In this document: in pieces, positions 10,277 to 22,800 of the stretch
Layout of the letters: each line of letters opens with the position of its first letter
How positions within the stretch are numbered: the stretch's first letter is position 1
NCBI GenBank assembly: GCA_015143295.1
Contig: CM026562.1
Coordinates: 5,990,639 to 6,054,638, forward strand
Length of the DNA: 64,000 bases
Direction: 5' to 3'
DNA from: Tetracentron sinense
Taxonomy: Eukaryota > Streptophyta > Magnoliopsida > Trochodendrales > Trochodendraceae
Notes under the pieces: model-generated
What the model was told of the DNA's origin: nothing
Databases searched by the model: none
The model's input: only the letters and a program-made list of their open reading frames with translations
Made by a program: the position numbers and the translations under genes

Positions 10277-11396
10277 GTGCAAGAAGAGTTATATAAGAAG
10301 TCTTTCGGGGGACCTTTGCTGAAGTGTGTTCATCCTGCGGATGTCGAGAGGATTCTTGCCGAGCTTCATGAAGATATTTGTGGTATACATTCTGGAGGAA
10401 GAACGATAGCTCACCGAGTTCTGAGGCAAGGTTACTTCTGGCCTTACATGCAAGCTGATGCTCAGAAATATGTGAAGAGGTGCAGTCAATGTCAACGATA
10501 TGCTCGTTTGATCCATGCTCCTGCTCAAAAGCTTAACACTGTATCTCAGCTGTGGCCATTTGCACGGTGGGGACTTGATATTGTGAGACCTTTTCCTAAG
10601 GCTCCAGGGAATCTCATCTTTCTCCTCGTAGCAACTAATTACTTCTCTCGCTGGATTGAAGATATTCCTCTTGCCCGTATCAGAGAACAAGAAGTGAAGA
10701 AGTTTATTTGGGAGCATATCATCTGCAGGTTTGGCATACCGCAGTCTATTATCACTGACAACGGGAAACAATTCTCGAGGCGTATCATTACAGAATTTTA
10801 TAGCGAGCTGAAGATCAGACATATTTTTTCATCACCATATTATCCTCAAGGGAATGGTTTAGCCGAAGTAGCAAATAAAAATATATTGAAGGCATTGAAG
10901 AGAAGATTGGAAGATTCAAATGGAGAAGTGGACCAACGAGCTGGACAACGTGTTATAGGGATATAGAACAACGCCAAGAGGTCCTACGAACGAAACACCT
11001 TTCTCTTTAGCATACGGCATGGAAGCTGTCATTCCTACTGAGATCAGTTTACCCACTATACGTTCTTGGCACAACAAGAAGAAGGAAGGAGAGAAAGACA
11101 AGAACATCAAACTCATGACTATTCATCTAGATTTATTAGAGGAGAAGCGAGAAGATGCTAGCATTCAGATGAGAAGATATCAGCAACGATTGAGGAAGGC
11201 TTACAATCATCAAGTACAACGGAGAGTTTTTCAAGTCAGAGATCTCGTTCTTCGAAAAGTATTCCAGAATACAAGAGAGATTAACAGCGGCAAGCTGGGA
11301 CCTAACTGGGAAGGACCTTATATTGTAGAACGATTGAGAAGTCTTGGTGTATGCTACTTGAAAGATCTACAAGGTAATCCCATCCAAAAATCCTAG
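10277..11396 (+). pseudogene. pol part 3: integrase
   Basis: Has the HHCC zinc-binding region (GIHSGGRTIAHRVL ... CSQCQRYA) and the DDE core: WGLDIVRPFPKAPG (D), FGIPQSIITDNGKQF (D) and PYYPQGNGLAEVANKNI (E). A frameshift near 10920 moves to another frame, where the C-terminal part continues (GYRTTPRGPTNETPFSLAYG, EAVIPTEI, then KLGPNWEGPYIVERL). TAG after the shift replaces the Trp expected before GYRTTPR. TAG at 10274 separates integrase from the aRNH linker. Ends with a natural-looking stop at 11394-11396. No chromodomain is visible, as expected for the Tat branch. Confidence 0.9.
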
Positions 11397-12026
11397 AATA
11401 TAATGAATTTAGGGCAATTCTTTCAATAGAAGTTTGTGATATATATACGAGTTATTGTGCTTATGCCTTTGTGTTTGTTTGCATCATCTCATCAGAATTT
11501 TGTGCTAATACGGTGTCCATTTAATGAGTGTGATATTGTGAATGTTCTGCAAACTCAAATAAAATCTCATACACACAGCGTACTCACAACGGGATATGGG
11601 TGGCTTATCCTAAGGGTGTCATATGAGCAAACCAGTGGCTTATCCTAATGACATCCTCTGAGCAAAGTATCTCGAACAAGAGTTATATGAGATTTTATTT
11701 GTTAGATTGCATTCACAATGAGTTACACAACCGCAAATTTTCTCTTTCCATTGTGAGCATGATGCAAGTGTTTGTTCGGTGTACTTATTGTGCCATCATA
11801 CTTTGTGTGCCATCATACGTATTAATACTTACGAAAGTTTTCGTTGTGTGCATATATTATGGGAGATCCTGAAACTCTGTGTAGACTACGTACTTACAAG
11901 AGAAAGATGAATCAAAAGAGAAGATATAGAAAGAGAGTTCATTCCATAAACTCCCATTGCTGGGACCATGCATCCACACAAAAAACCCCATTATAGGAGA
12001 GAAAGAGAGCGAATTACAGAAATTAT
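11397..12026. other. Spacer between integrase and antisense gene
   Basis: AT-rich, without coding potential on either strand. It contains a short direct repeat (GGTGGCTTATCCTAAGG / CAGTGGCTTATCCTAATG, about 11599-11650). The convergent sense and antisense transcripts would terminate here. Confidence 0.5.
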
Positions 12027-14557
12027 CTAAAACATAGAGAGAAAAGAGTATAAGAGCAAAAGATCTTCAGCAGCAGCAGCAGTAGACGAGTGCACAACGG
12101 AAGAAGAAGCAGCAGAGGCGGGTACATCAAGAGGAGAAGGCACTTCGGGCGCAGTGGACTACGGAGGCAGTTCGGTAGCAGGAAGGGACGCAGGACCTTC
12201 GAAGGGGTGTGGTTTTTCAGCTCCTTCGACCTCAGGCTCGTTATCTAGTTCGATAACGTCTTTGCTCTGGAGCTCGGAGTAGGTGGACGTCGGGGTGCGG
12301 TTTTTCAGCTCCTTCGACCTCAGGCTCGTTATCTAGTTCGATAACATCTTTGCTCTGGAGCTCGGAGTAGGTGGTCACGTCCTCCTCATTGTCTTCCTTC
12401 AGACGACCTTGTTGACGAAGCATGGTCATCAACTCCCTCTCGGTCTCAGCTCTATCTTCCGCCAAGAGGCTATCCAGCTACAATTGATAGTGAATCTGAA
12501 GCTTTGCAGTAACAGCTTTATCCATAGCCTCTTCCACTGTCTTGACCTCTACGAGCTCCGCCGTTAGAGCTACTCTCGCTGCCTCAGCTTCTTCGAGCTG
12601 CCTTCCCAGTGTCCGGGATATGCTCTTCAGTTCACTGATGCGTATAACGGTAGCTTCGACCTGCTGTTTGGCCTTCTGTTCTCCCTCTTTTGCTGCTCGA
12701 GCTTCCCCTTCTGCCTTTTCTTGTCCCTTGAAGGCCGCGATGAACTTCTCTTCTACCCGCACTACTTCAGCACGGGCTTGCGACAGGTCAAACTCGATCT
12801 TGAGTCTGTCCTCTACAATGGTCCTTTCCAACGTCTCGGCTCTTCCTTGCTAGTAGTTAATTGAGTCCCTGAGGTGACTGTAGCGGTAGGCGCTACGTTC
12901 ATTCAACTCAATGACTAGAACGTTCAGCTAAAAAAAAAAATCAGTATGCCGCTATGTATAATCAACAACAAGAATGCAATATGAGGGAGAAAGTCGTACC
13001 GAAGCGAGGGAGCGGCAGGCAGCATAGTTCACCTCAGATAGAGATAACTGCGCAGCATCAGCAACGTCCTTGGGTAGTCTCATGGCACAAGTCAGTGCCT
13101 GAGCTGTATGATCCGACGCTATAGCTGAATCATTGACGGTGGGCCTTCCAAACCGGGAGAAGTTAGGAGACTAATCTGCAGCATCTGACGGTGGCACACC
13201 GAAGGGCAGCAGAGATGAGGCAGCAGTCTCCGTTGTAGCAAGGACGACAACGGCAGTGCCCGAATTAGCTGGAGCAGCATCAGTTGGAGTAGCAGCAAGA
13301 CTTGTGCTGACTACTTGGGACTCCGTTGTGATGTTGGAGTCCCTGAACATGGGAAGGGAGGGAGGAGTTGCAATTGTCTTGCCTTTCTCAAGGCGCTTTT
13401 CTTTTTCTTTCTGGCCTCAAACTCGGCCTGAGTAGGAAGTCTTCTCCGCTTCGGCTCAGAGGACGTAGCTCCCGTTGTGGGATGCGTTTTCTTCGGTGGA
13501 GGTGGAAGTGGAGGCAGTGTCGTTGTAGGACGAGAAGTCCTTGGCTTTCTGAAAAGTGGTGGAGGGTCTGTGCTGGCCATTTCTTCTTCTTCTTCTTCTT
13601 CAAAGATAGGAACAGCGGAAGGAAGAGAAGGGGAGGGGCCTGGTTGCTCTTGCGTTACCGGAGGAGGAGTTGGAGTGAGCACACTGCCGAAGCCCCAAGT
13701 GTCAGTTTCACGAGGTTTCCACCTAATGTATTCGCCTCCTCGCACTCTCTTGATATTTGTGAGTACGCTTTCTTCCTCCGGGGTGAGCTTTTGAAAAGGA
13801 AGTTTCTTTCCTTCAATTGCAAGAAACAGAAAATAAAGTGTCAGACAACGGGGAATGAAGAGTAGAGAGAAGAAATAGCAGACAACGGACATCGGACTAC
13901 GGAGGCAGGACATCTAGTGGACAACGGGCAACGGAGCTCGGTTACCTGGTTTTTCCTGAAAAACGTTGGGTACTGAAGAAGTCTCTGATTTCCAGCCCCC
14001 AGAGACAACGAAGGGAGTCGCCTTCCACCCTTTTTCTTTGTCAGGAATACCAGAGATAAGGTCGGGGTACAAAGGTTTTTTATTCCAAGAGAAATAGTTG
14101 TAGAGACCATCATCAGTGCCTCGGCATTTGATGGCATGACAGAAGTGGAAGAGATGTCTGGCTTCTATAGGATATCCGTCCCCGATGAATTTCAGCATCA
14201 TGGACATGTACTTATAGAAACTAGGATGCATTTGACCCAGAGCGAGTTTTAGGGCGAACAGAACCTCATCGAGTACGGGGTGGAGAGGAAAGCGAAGCCT
14301 GGCTTTGAGTTGAGCAAGGTAAACCACTGTGCAGGCATCAGAACGTTTGTCGATGTGAGCATCATCTCGTTGAAATGGAGATGAACATTAGGAGAGAAAT
14401 CGAAACGTTTCCTAAGGTGGTTCAGGTATTCTAATTGATGTTGGCGAATGGCAGAAGATTTTTCGATATAAGCACCATATAGGGCGCTACCAGTACAGCT
14501 TGCTTCATCATCACTCTGGGCCCTAACTATGGGTTCTAGAGGAATTTCGACAGACAT
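12027..14557 (-). pseudogene. Antisense gypsy-type transposon protein gene with introns, decayed
   Basis: Starts at ATG 14557 (MSVEIPLEPIVRAQSDDEAS) and runs opposite to gag-pol. Exon 1 (14557-13946) carries the core of the plant 'putative gypsy type transposon' family (Pfam Transposase_28): LRFPLHPVLDEVL, FHFCHAIK, DKEKGWKATPFVV. A 1-base deficit near 14363 breaks the frame. A 135-nt intron (13945-13811; GTAACC...TTGAAG) joins in phase to exon 2, which is rich in Pro/Glu and ends in basic PKRRR-like clusters. A second 72-nt intron (12999-12928; GTACGA...TTTTTTAG) leads to exon 3, a long coiled coil (ARAEVVRVEEKFIAAFKGQ ...) with an acidic and Ala/Ser-rich tail. Several in-frame TAG codons fit CAG decay. 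Such antisense ORFs are known in Tat elements; their function is unknown. Gene boundaries are my inference. Confidence 0.75.
12205..12374. repeat. Tandem duplication, 88-bp period
   Basis: The segment from GGGGTG(T/C)GGTTTTTCAG to GGAGTAGGTGG occurs twice (about 12205-12286 and 12293-12374) with two or three differences. It lies in the last exon of the antisense gene; since 88 is not a multiple of three, it shifts the frame of the C-terminus. Confidence 0.85.
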
Positions 14558-14812
14558 GGTGCCAGAAACAAAGAGCAAGAAGGAAAAGAAAGAATACCGC
14601 GAAGGAGAAAAGATGGAGAGGAACAAGCGAACCAGAAGAGAACAAGAACGAAGAAAACAGTGAAAAGCAAAGGAAGGGATGAAAAAACGTACCACAGTAA
14701 GGAAGAGGGCGAGGAAAGCTTGCAGATGGAGAACTTTGCTTCAGGCGCGAATTCGGTAGAGTGACAGTGCTTCGAAGAACAAAATAACCAAAACAAGGCA
14801 GTCCCTTCGCTG

Positions 14813-14818
14813 TTTATA
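14813..14818 (-). promoter_or_regulatory. TATA box for the antisense gene
   Basis: TATAAA on the minus strand (within CCTATAAACAG), 256 nt upstream of the antisense ATG at 14557. The 5' leader between them is pyrimidine-rich and contains a possible donor GTACGT at about 14694-14689, so the leader may be spliced. Promoter function is inference from position and sequence. Confidence 0.5.
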
Positions 14819-15243
14819 GGCATTTTGGGAACAGAGGAAAAGACGGGCATACCCCCAGCCAGAACTATACACGTACGCAAAAGGCAAGGTTAGGATGGTC
14901 ATTTGTGTTATATAAACTGTGTATGTCAGATTATATGGCTTGCAGGACCAAGGTACCCTTCGTCTCAAAGAGACGAAACAATAAAGACAAGGGCATAATT
15001 GTCTTTTTAGATAAAGAGGAAACCGTCAGAGAGATAAAGCGTTTTGAATTCCGAAAAGGTATGATGACAGCCTGCCATGCATTAATGAGGCGTGACGATT
15101 CGCACGAGTGCGCCAGCTGGAGCGAACGTTTGATTCCCTCGGTGTTTGGTTCACACAGACGTTACGATTCCCGGGAGTAGGGTCAGGTACGCTTTGTTGC
15201 CATTTGTTTGTTTATGATACTTCGAACTACGTTCCAAGCATCC
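14819..15243. other. Untranslated 3' region of the Tat element
   Basis: No credible coding sequence on the sense strand. It would hold the upstream control region of the antisense gene. A second TATA-like word (TTTATATAA, minus strand) lies near 14909-14918. Confidence 0.45.
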
Positions 15244-15256
15244 TAAAGGGGCAAAT
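15244..15256 (+). other. Polypurine tract
   Basis: TAAAGGGGCAAAT directly before the TG of the 3' LTR. Position and purine content fit the plus-strand primer site. Confidence 0.65.
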
Positions 15257-16000
15257 TGTAAGAGATAAAATTCGTAAAATTGATTAAGTGTTGGAGAACG
15301 AGCTAGCTTGTGTTGTTGTGTTCATCAAAGTGTGACACGTGGATCACGTACTTAGAAGAGAGAGTTGTTCCGTTATCTGTTGCACAACGTTTCCGTTGTA
15401 TGATACAGAACGTACCCGTTGTACTCTCGACAACTTTTCCGTTGTCTTACACAACAAATCCGTTATCTTCATATAACTAAGCCATCCTCTCATTTTAAGG
15501 CATACACAACGGACCCGAGCTCGAGTCAACAAGGAGACCGACTCGTAGGAGGAAGTGATCAGGAGGCGATCGATTCATTCTGACAAGTAGGTGGAAAGCA
15601 CCGTCTTGGTATTTAATGCTGGTCACTTCTGTGTACTGTCAGAACAAACCGACTGAACTCATAGTAGGAGCCCACGTGGGATACGTTAGGTGGCAGATCT
15701 GTCTGACATATTTGGTAATGAGTGCTGGACACGTGGTATGGTCATCTATAGCCATCCATGGGCATTCAGAGCTAAAACTATAAATACCCCCGAGAAATTC
15801 AGTGAAAGGGACCCGGATTTTCTTCTCTCTTCAGTCATTTGCTTTTGCGCTTGTTACTATTCATCATCTTCTACTTCTACTTACTTTGGCATCGGAGTAC
15901 AGGGCAGGGTAACACACCCTTCAACTCCTACCTTCTACCTGTAAACCAAAGTTCGAGTAGCAGTTGCTGACGCGTGTCCTTCCCGGTAATTTCTCCTTCA
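15257..16000 (+). repeat. 3' LTR of the Tat element
   Basis: 744 bp, gap-free against 5676-6419 with about 31 substitutions counted by eye. TATA box at 15779-15786. Followed by the second GGCTC duplication at 16001-16005. Confidence 0.93.
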
Positions 16001-16894
16001 GGCTCGATCCCAAGATCTTCCCATACCCATATTAAGGGGGTCAGCTCGCCCTAACCACCCTCCCACCCAATAGGCAATGTGGCATTATACTGCTGATTCA
16101 CTCAACTTGAATTAGAAGACTTCGTTGGGTAAAAGAAAATAAAAGAAAAGAAAAGAAATTTAAATTTTCTTTCAAAATAACTATCAAAAGATGGAGGAAG
16201 TTTTTGGAAGAAAGTTTGTTACTATCGAGAAAGTGCAAGAAAACACACTTCCATTTCTTACACAACGAACCCTTAAAAAATGCAAGAAAAATTGATTTCT
16301 TTTACTTTTCCTCACTTTCTTGCCAAACAAACACACCATTAATCTTGTTTCTGTGCAAATCTCCCTTACATATTTTCATATTTACCCCCATGTCCTTTGA
16401 AAATATCTCCCCCCACCCCCAGAAAAACAAAACATAAAAACACACAATATCTAAATTCCTTGCAAATACACCTTCCACCACATTAATTCAGATGAAATGG
16501 CAACTTTGCTGGAGAAAATGCAACCTAGCTTGTACTAAATATTTGACCTTCTAACATCGGGCTTGTTTGTTTACGGCAATTGGAGTTTTAAGTCCCAAAC
16601 TACATCATGTGTTCGACATGTCCCATTTGTGTTTACAAACAGCCATTTTATCTAAGATTAGCCTAATTGAACAGCAGTTAATGAATTGATATGCAAACTA
16701 TCTGTAATTGACTAATCAAAGATAAATAGCAATAATATATAAGTTAGAAAAAAGAACTGAGGTAACTCAGGCAACAAGCACATGGATGGCCGATACATCA
16801 TTTGCTAATCCACAACATAAGCCTATGGATGAACTGATTGATACCATGGGTGATCTCGGAAGAAATTTTACATCACATGTGGGCTGGCTGTGAG
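16001..16894. other. Flank between the Tat element and the LPAT2 stop
   Basis: Holds the 3' UTR of the minus-strand LPAT2 gene (probably about 16600-16894) and non-coding DNA. An AG-rich stretch at about 16130-16330 ends in a GCCAAACAAACACACC-like motif and may be a decayed MITE. Confidence 0.45.
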
Positions 16895-19800
16895 TCAGTG
16901 CTCTTTGTCTTGGCTGGTCTTTGAAGGGGCTCCCCCATTCTTGGGCCTGGCGGGAGCTACCTTGGCAGGAGTGGAACGCTCTGACTGAGAGAATAGAATG
17001 AAGATGTGCATGAGGATTGTAACAAGGGCCAAACCAGCTGCCGAGAATGTGATTCCTTTCCATGAGGATAGGAGTGACGACCATTGGAAGAATTTGAGAG
17101 CACCAAAAATAAGTAGACACGACCAAGTGATGACAACCTATTCCCATAAAAATAAAAAATTAATCTCAGACTTCACAGAAGAAAGAACTGATGTTACATG
17201 TTCATCCGAAATTAGAATGATATCTTACCAACAATGACTTTTTTGGTCGACCGGTGTCCTGTAATTCTACGTCACCAAAGGTGTCCCCAGCCAGATATTT
17301 GTCCAATAAATCATCCTGGTAGGTGAAACCAAAAAGCACTGACACATTAGCAAAAAGGAAACTGAAAAAAAAAAAAGAAGCATTCGGAGCAGAACAGGAT
17401 GACACAACACCAAGAATATACAAAAACTTGAAGTCCCCCCCCCCCCCCCTGTTGGAATAATATTTACAATCTTGCAAGTTTAAATCACTTATAGGAAAAT
17501 TGACCCAGCACCATGCAATAAAAGTTAAAAACCTGTACCTTGGCCACAAATACCTCTCTACACCAATGTCCAATGCCATCATCTGTTTCAGGCAGTTCCT
17601 CCATGATATGTCGCTTAATGTGCACATGTACCTGTAGAAATGTGAATTATAAACATCGAGCTTATCTGACACTTCATAAAATCATAAACATCCAGCTTAT
17701 TAACACATCATGACATATCATCAACATGCAGCTTCCAACTAGATGCAATTAAGGTATGTTCATTTGGGCCTAGGAGGGTCTCAGGCTGAACCCACTACTA
17801 CTTATAAGCCCCCTCACAAAAGGGCCCCTATTATATTTCGGTTGGGCTAGCTTGTTTGTTAATTTTGTTGGACCAGCATGTTAATTGGGCCTTAAGTATT
17901 TCTTTGGGATTAAGTTCACATTAGGGTTAGTTTTAGAAGTTTATTAGTCTTTTATTGCTTAAGAGTTTCTAAATTAGTGGAAGTCATGTGCTCTTATTTA
18001 AGAGAATAGAAGTCGTTACAGGTTTCTAATTAGGGATGGCATGCATATTTGGGCACCCATATAATGGACCTTATCTATTAGGAATTTAGGATGGAATCAG
18101 AAGATTGATTGATGATACACATGGTTGTTTAAGTTTATTTGATCATAGTAGTAAAGAGCCCAAATTGGAAAATTCAGGTTTGATCAAATTCTTCCAGATT
18201 TTGACGTCTATAGTTCTTGTTCTTTCATATTGACGTATTATTTTGGATTCTCATACTTTATTGCTTCAGATTTTAAGCTTTTGAATAATCCTCACAAACT
18301 CTATATCTCGGTAGTTGGTACATATTAAAGTTCTGAAATTTCAAAATTAATATAGAAATTTCGATCTTAACCTTGATTAGTTCATAGGGTTTTCTTCCTT
18401 GAATATCCATTAACCTATATTGAGCTTCAATTCAAAATTCGGATTGAAACCCTAGCGCAGAATTTTTCATTTAGAGTTTCTATAATTATTACAGTTTTTC
18501 AATTGAAGTTGAATTCTATCAAATCTGATTCTATATTTGATCATTGATTCTAGATTTCATATTATCTCAATTATCTATATCTGGAACACATCATTACCGT
18601 TAATATGAGATTTGAATGTGTAAAATTGAGGAAATTGCCTTGAGGTTGAATTCTACATATTGAGCATTTTGTAATTTTGAGTCGATCCTCTTTGGAAAGA
18701 CTATTGCTTCCGCGTGGTTACATCATATTGGGGCCCACATGTGATGGATTATGCTATAATGTGATGAGAAGCATGGAATAACTAAACAAAAGATGTGGTT
18801 AGATTTGAGACAAGTGCAGTGAAAAATGAAAACATTAGTAATGGTATCCAACAAGACAGTGATTTGAATCCAACTATATGGAAAACCAAAGTTGGTTGCA
18901 TGTGAAAGATGTTAGTAGATTTTCAATGTAACAAGAGAATGGCAATATAAGGACCCCTTAGCATTCATCATTTCATGTAAAAGGGATATAGATTATTGTT
19001 ACGAGAATTTCCTATCTTAACGCTAATTGTTGGAATTGAGTATTCTTCCTAGAGAGTTGAGAAATTCCTTTCATTTGAGTGAGTTATCTTCCCCAATATT
19101 TTATTTCTGTTTTCTCTTCTACGTCTAGCGGATTCTTTAAGACAACAGGTGTGTCCCATATTGAAATGTGTGGACGCGGACATGCCTTGGACACGGCTGT
19201 TATAACTCATGTAAGAAGAATCTATGCATTTTAGACACAGATAGACAGGAACACAGACATAGACACGTTTGCTACCCATAAACTTTATGTGTTCATTAAC
19301 AAATGCATACAACTGCATATAATTAGCATAAATTTAAGCATATTCTTTCTTCTCTCATCATCGTAAAAGTCAGCTTGGAAAGAGGACAAGAACCATGATC
19401 CATTTGTTTTCATCAGAAAATAAGAGAAAGAATAAGAGAAATTACCTATAATAGAACAGGAAGAGGGTGGAGAGGAAATAGAGGTGTCGACAGGCTAAAT
19501 TTGGGCCACAAAAACTTCTTGTACAATCATCATTTTTGAGATTAACATTAAAAATTAAAATTAATATATGTCCATTACTTAATTAGTTTATTGCTTTAAT
19601 TCATATATTATTTCTTTTATTTGATGAACTGTAGACTGTAGTTTGCAATACATTACTTATTATTTTTGCAATAATTTTGCATTCATATTTAATTTGTTTT
19701 CCTTTTATCTTATATAGTATTATTCATATAACATTTAAAATATAATAATTTTTAAAATAATAGTTAAATAATCATGTATTCCCAAATCTTTTCATGGGGG

Positions 19801-22800
19801 TTTGCGTGTCCGTCATGAAACCTCGTATTTGAGTTTGATACCGACACTCCTGTTTGCGTCTGGACAATATAGTTTCTCTTATATGTATTTGGGCCTTTTA
19901 TATCATCAACAACGAAGTAAAATTTCAAATTTTCATCCAATTCTTTTCTCCTACTCAATCAGGATGCCTCACAACTCTGGGATTGTAGCCTGACCTAATG
20001 TCACTGCAATTTATGTTCCCAAATCTTTATTTTTTAATATAAATTTTAAAACTAAAAAAATCCGTGTGTATCTCCAAATCTTGTTTTTTGGGGTTTGCGT
20101 ATCCGACACGACAACTTGTATTCGAGTCCAACACTGACACCTGCATTCATGTATGTACAATACAACACAGTTTCTCTTAGAATGTATTTGGGCCTTTTAT
20201 ATCATCATCAACAAAGTTAAATTTCAAATTTTCATCTCTTTCTTTTCTCCTACTCAATCGAGATGCCTCATAACTCTAGGCTTGCAGCCTGACCTAAATG
20301 CCACTGCACAGATGCTGTAGGTTTTAAAACTTCAGGGGAAAAAAAATTCTACCAAATTTGGTGTCCTCTCCATCTTTGCTTCTCGTATTCCTTTCCTATT
20401 TTCTTTAGAAGTACAAACTACCAATTATGCATAAATTTTGTGCCTGATGACTGAGATTTTTGGGCACACTGAGACAGAGAGTCTTAAATGGCAAGACTCA
20501 GTTGTCAAATTCAGAATCTCACACACACACGCACACAGGTATGTGTGTGTGGTGGGTGGGTGGGTATACATCATTGTTTTACTCAGATGGATGAGTGTAT
20601 ATGATGTTGAAAGGATACATGAAGCCACTTAAATGCAGACAGCTCAGTTGACCCTAAAATACCTGGAATTACAAGTTCAGAGATCAGTAAGTAGATTGTT
20701 CCTCCTTCAATAAATACGCCAAGTATAAACTTAGAAAAGAAACCCATAGTAGCTTTGAAAACATATACAAGTATTACAAAAATACTAGTTGAGGTGCACG
20801 TGCCTCGCAAGTGCTTTGTACTAAAATTAATATTATAAAATTTATTTTAAAAGCAAAAATCGTCAACAAAGTGGAGTGTTAGACACCGAGGGCTCCACAA
20901 GCACCTGCAACTTAGGTATGGAGAGGAGCGACAGGTTAAAAAAAAATCATCCACAAAGTGGAGCATTATACACAGAGTGCTCCGCAGGCACCTGCAACTT
21001 CGGTATGGAGAGAAGAGCTTGGAATACAAGAGCCCTCTTCTTTACAATTTGTAGAGAACAATAAAAGGCATGTTTTGAGAGCTTTGTAAATGCGGAGCTC
21101 CGGTATGTAGTTAAAACACAAACATATACAAAAAAAACAAACAAAATCAAAATCAAGGAACAACACTCACAGAGATATTTACTGAAATAGATAAGAAAAC
21201 AATACAGAAAGTAGAAAACCCCAAAATACAACAACAATAAAGACACCTCCGTTAAATGACATGATCGCTAACATACCCGTTCACTGAGTTAATTCCAAAC
21301 AATACGGCCATGGCGAACCTCGCTGGGTTGCGCCACTGGCTGCCACCTAATATATGGGGAGAAGGGGTATCAACCGAAGGTTGGGAGGGTTTGCCAATGG
21401 CCATGACATTGAATCGTATCCGCCAGTCTTCCATGTATAAAGACAGAAGACGGAGAAGATGAAGCAAGCAACTTAGGTGAGGCCGTATCTCAGCCATAAA
21501 TTGGTCCTCCACAAGTCGAAGAAGATGGTGACCTGTTTATATATTTATCCCAGTAGAAGGTCATGTGCATCGAGATGGAGAGATGCCCAAATGAAACCAG
21601 GGAGAGAGAGAGAGAGAGAGAGAGAGAGGTTGGAGTGGGTGGTGGAGATTAAACAAAGTTGTTTTCACTTTTTGGAGGACTCCAGAAGACACGAGAGGTG
21701 AGGACAAGGGCATTAGTGGAAATTTAGAAATGAAATGAGGGGTATTTTAGGTAACAAAAAGTTTGACGACAAGTGCTTCTATCGGTTTTTTTTTATAGAG
21801 GTATAGATCTAAACTGTTTACTGAAGTTGTTAAAAAAATCTCAGATTACGTTGGCTTACCACAGAAGGTTGCCCCTTGAAGATTCCCATCATCGTAGGTG
21901 GACGCTGACTTTTAGGAACAGCAACTGTTACATCATAAATAGCTGGAACAAATGACCGCATATGATTTACTGCTGAAACAAAACCCTGAAAGCACCATAT
22001 TCATATGTCAGAAAGTAGATACTTGCAGGTCAAAATTATTCCTTAACCAAAAAAGGGGTCAAAAATATTAGGCTAATTATGTCTAGCAGCTTACTTTGCA
22101 ATAAGCAGAATTTCTATAGGAACAATTCGTTTGAATGTTTATGAAGCACAAATAGTGGACAGTTGGACAAGTAATTGAGTGGCAGAATTAAACTTACAGT
22201 GAGATTTACAGTAATCCCATCCTAGAAGTCTATAAAGCACAACATTATGGGAGCATGTAGTTGCAAGTTTGCAGCAATAACTCTATTTGAATAACTATTA
22301 TGTTACCAAAGGCGTTAACCAAGTTCACCATAAAATATACTTATGCGCAAATATGGAAAAAAGAAGGGCATTTTGGAAGGAAAACATAATCCACCCCTAA
22401 ACCCGTTCCATCCAAACAAGAAAAGTATAGGATCAGCAGACGACTCTGGAATAGATCTGTCATTAGATCAGATTCAAGTCAATTTGGGTGGATCTGGAAC
22501 CGATTTGAACCCTATCGGATTGACGAACAGGATCCAGGCCCAGTATGGCATCAGATTTATTTGGATTACTATGGTTTGTCCAAATCGTTGATCAATCCAT
22601 CCATACCACCACGTATATAAGGACATCTTATGTAGGACAGAAAATACGTACTTCTGAATGTATACCCGTCCAATATCAAGGCAATATAATTATTTGTGTG
22701 CGCGCGCGCGTGTGTGTGTATATATATGTGAGAGAGAGAGAGAGAGAGAGAATGGTTTGGATAAGATTGGAGTGGACCATAACCAATCAAATAAATAATC

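Larger units (their letters stand above)
5676..16000 (+). mobile_element. Complete Ty3/gypsy LTR retrotransposon, Tat lineage, inactivated
   Basis: A 10,325-bp element bounded by two 744-bp LTRs beginning TG and ending CA and by an exact 5-bp duplication GGCTC (5671-5675 and 16001-16005). Order: LTR, primer binding site, gag, remains of protease, RT, RNase H, a second RNase H, integrase, a long 3' region with an antisense gene, polypurine tract, LTR. The second RNase H before integrase and the antisense gene are hallmarks of the Tat branch. The LTRs differ at about 31 positions by eye (about 4 percent), 22 of them transitions. That would put insertion roughly 1-2 million years back at commonly used plant rates. 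Both gag and pol are broken, so it cannot move by itself. Confidence 0.92.

Noticed and set aside
12542..13865. Plus-strand open frames opposite the antisense retrotransposon gene
   Set aside because: Low-complexity mirror frames (Ser/Ala-rich, GGGGSGG) of the coiled-coil and proline-rich exons; the minus strand has the coherent domains and splice sites.
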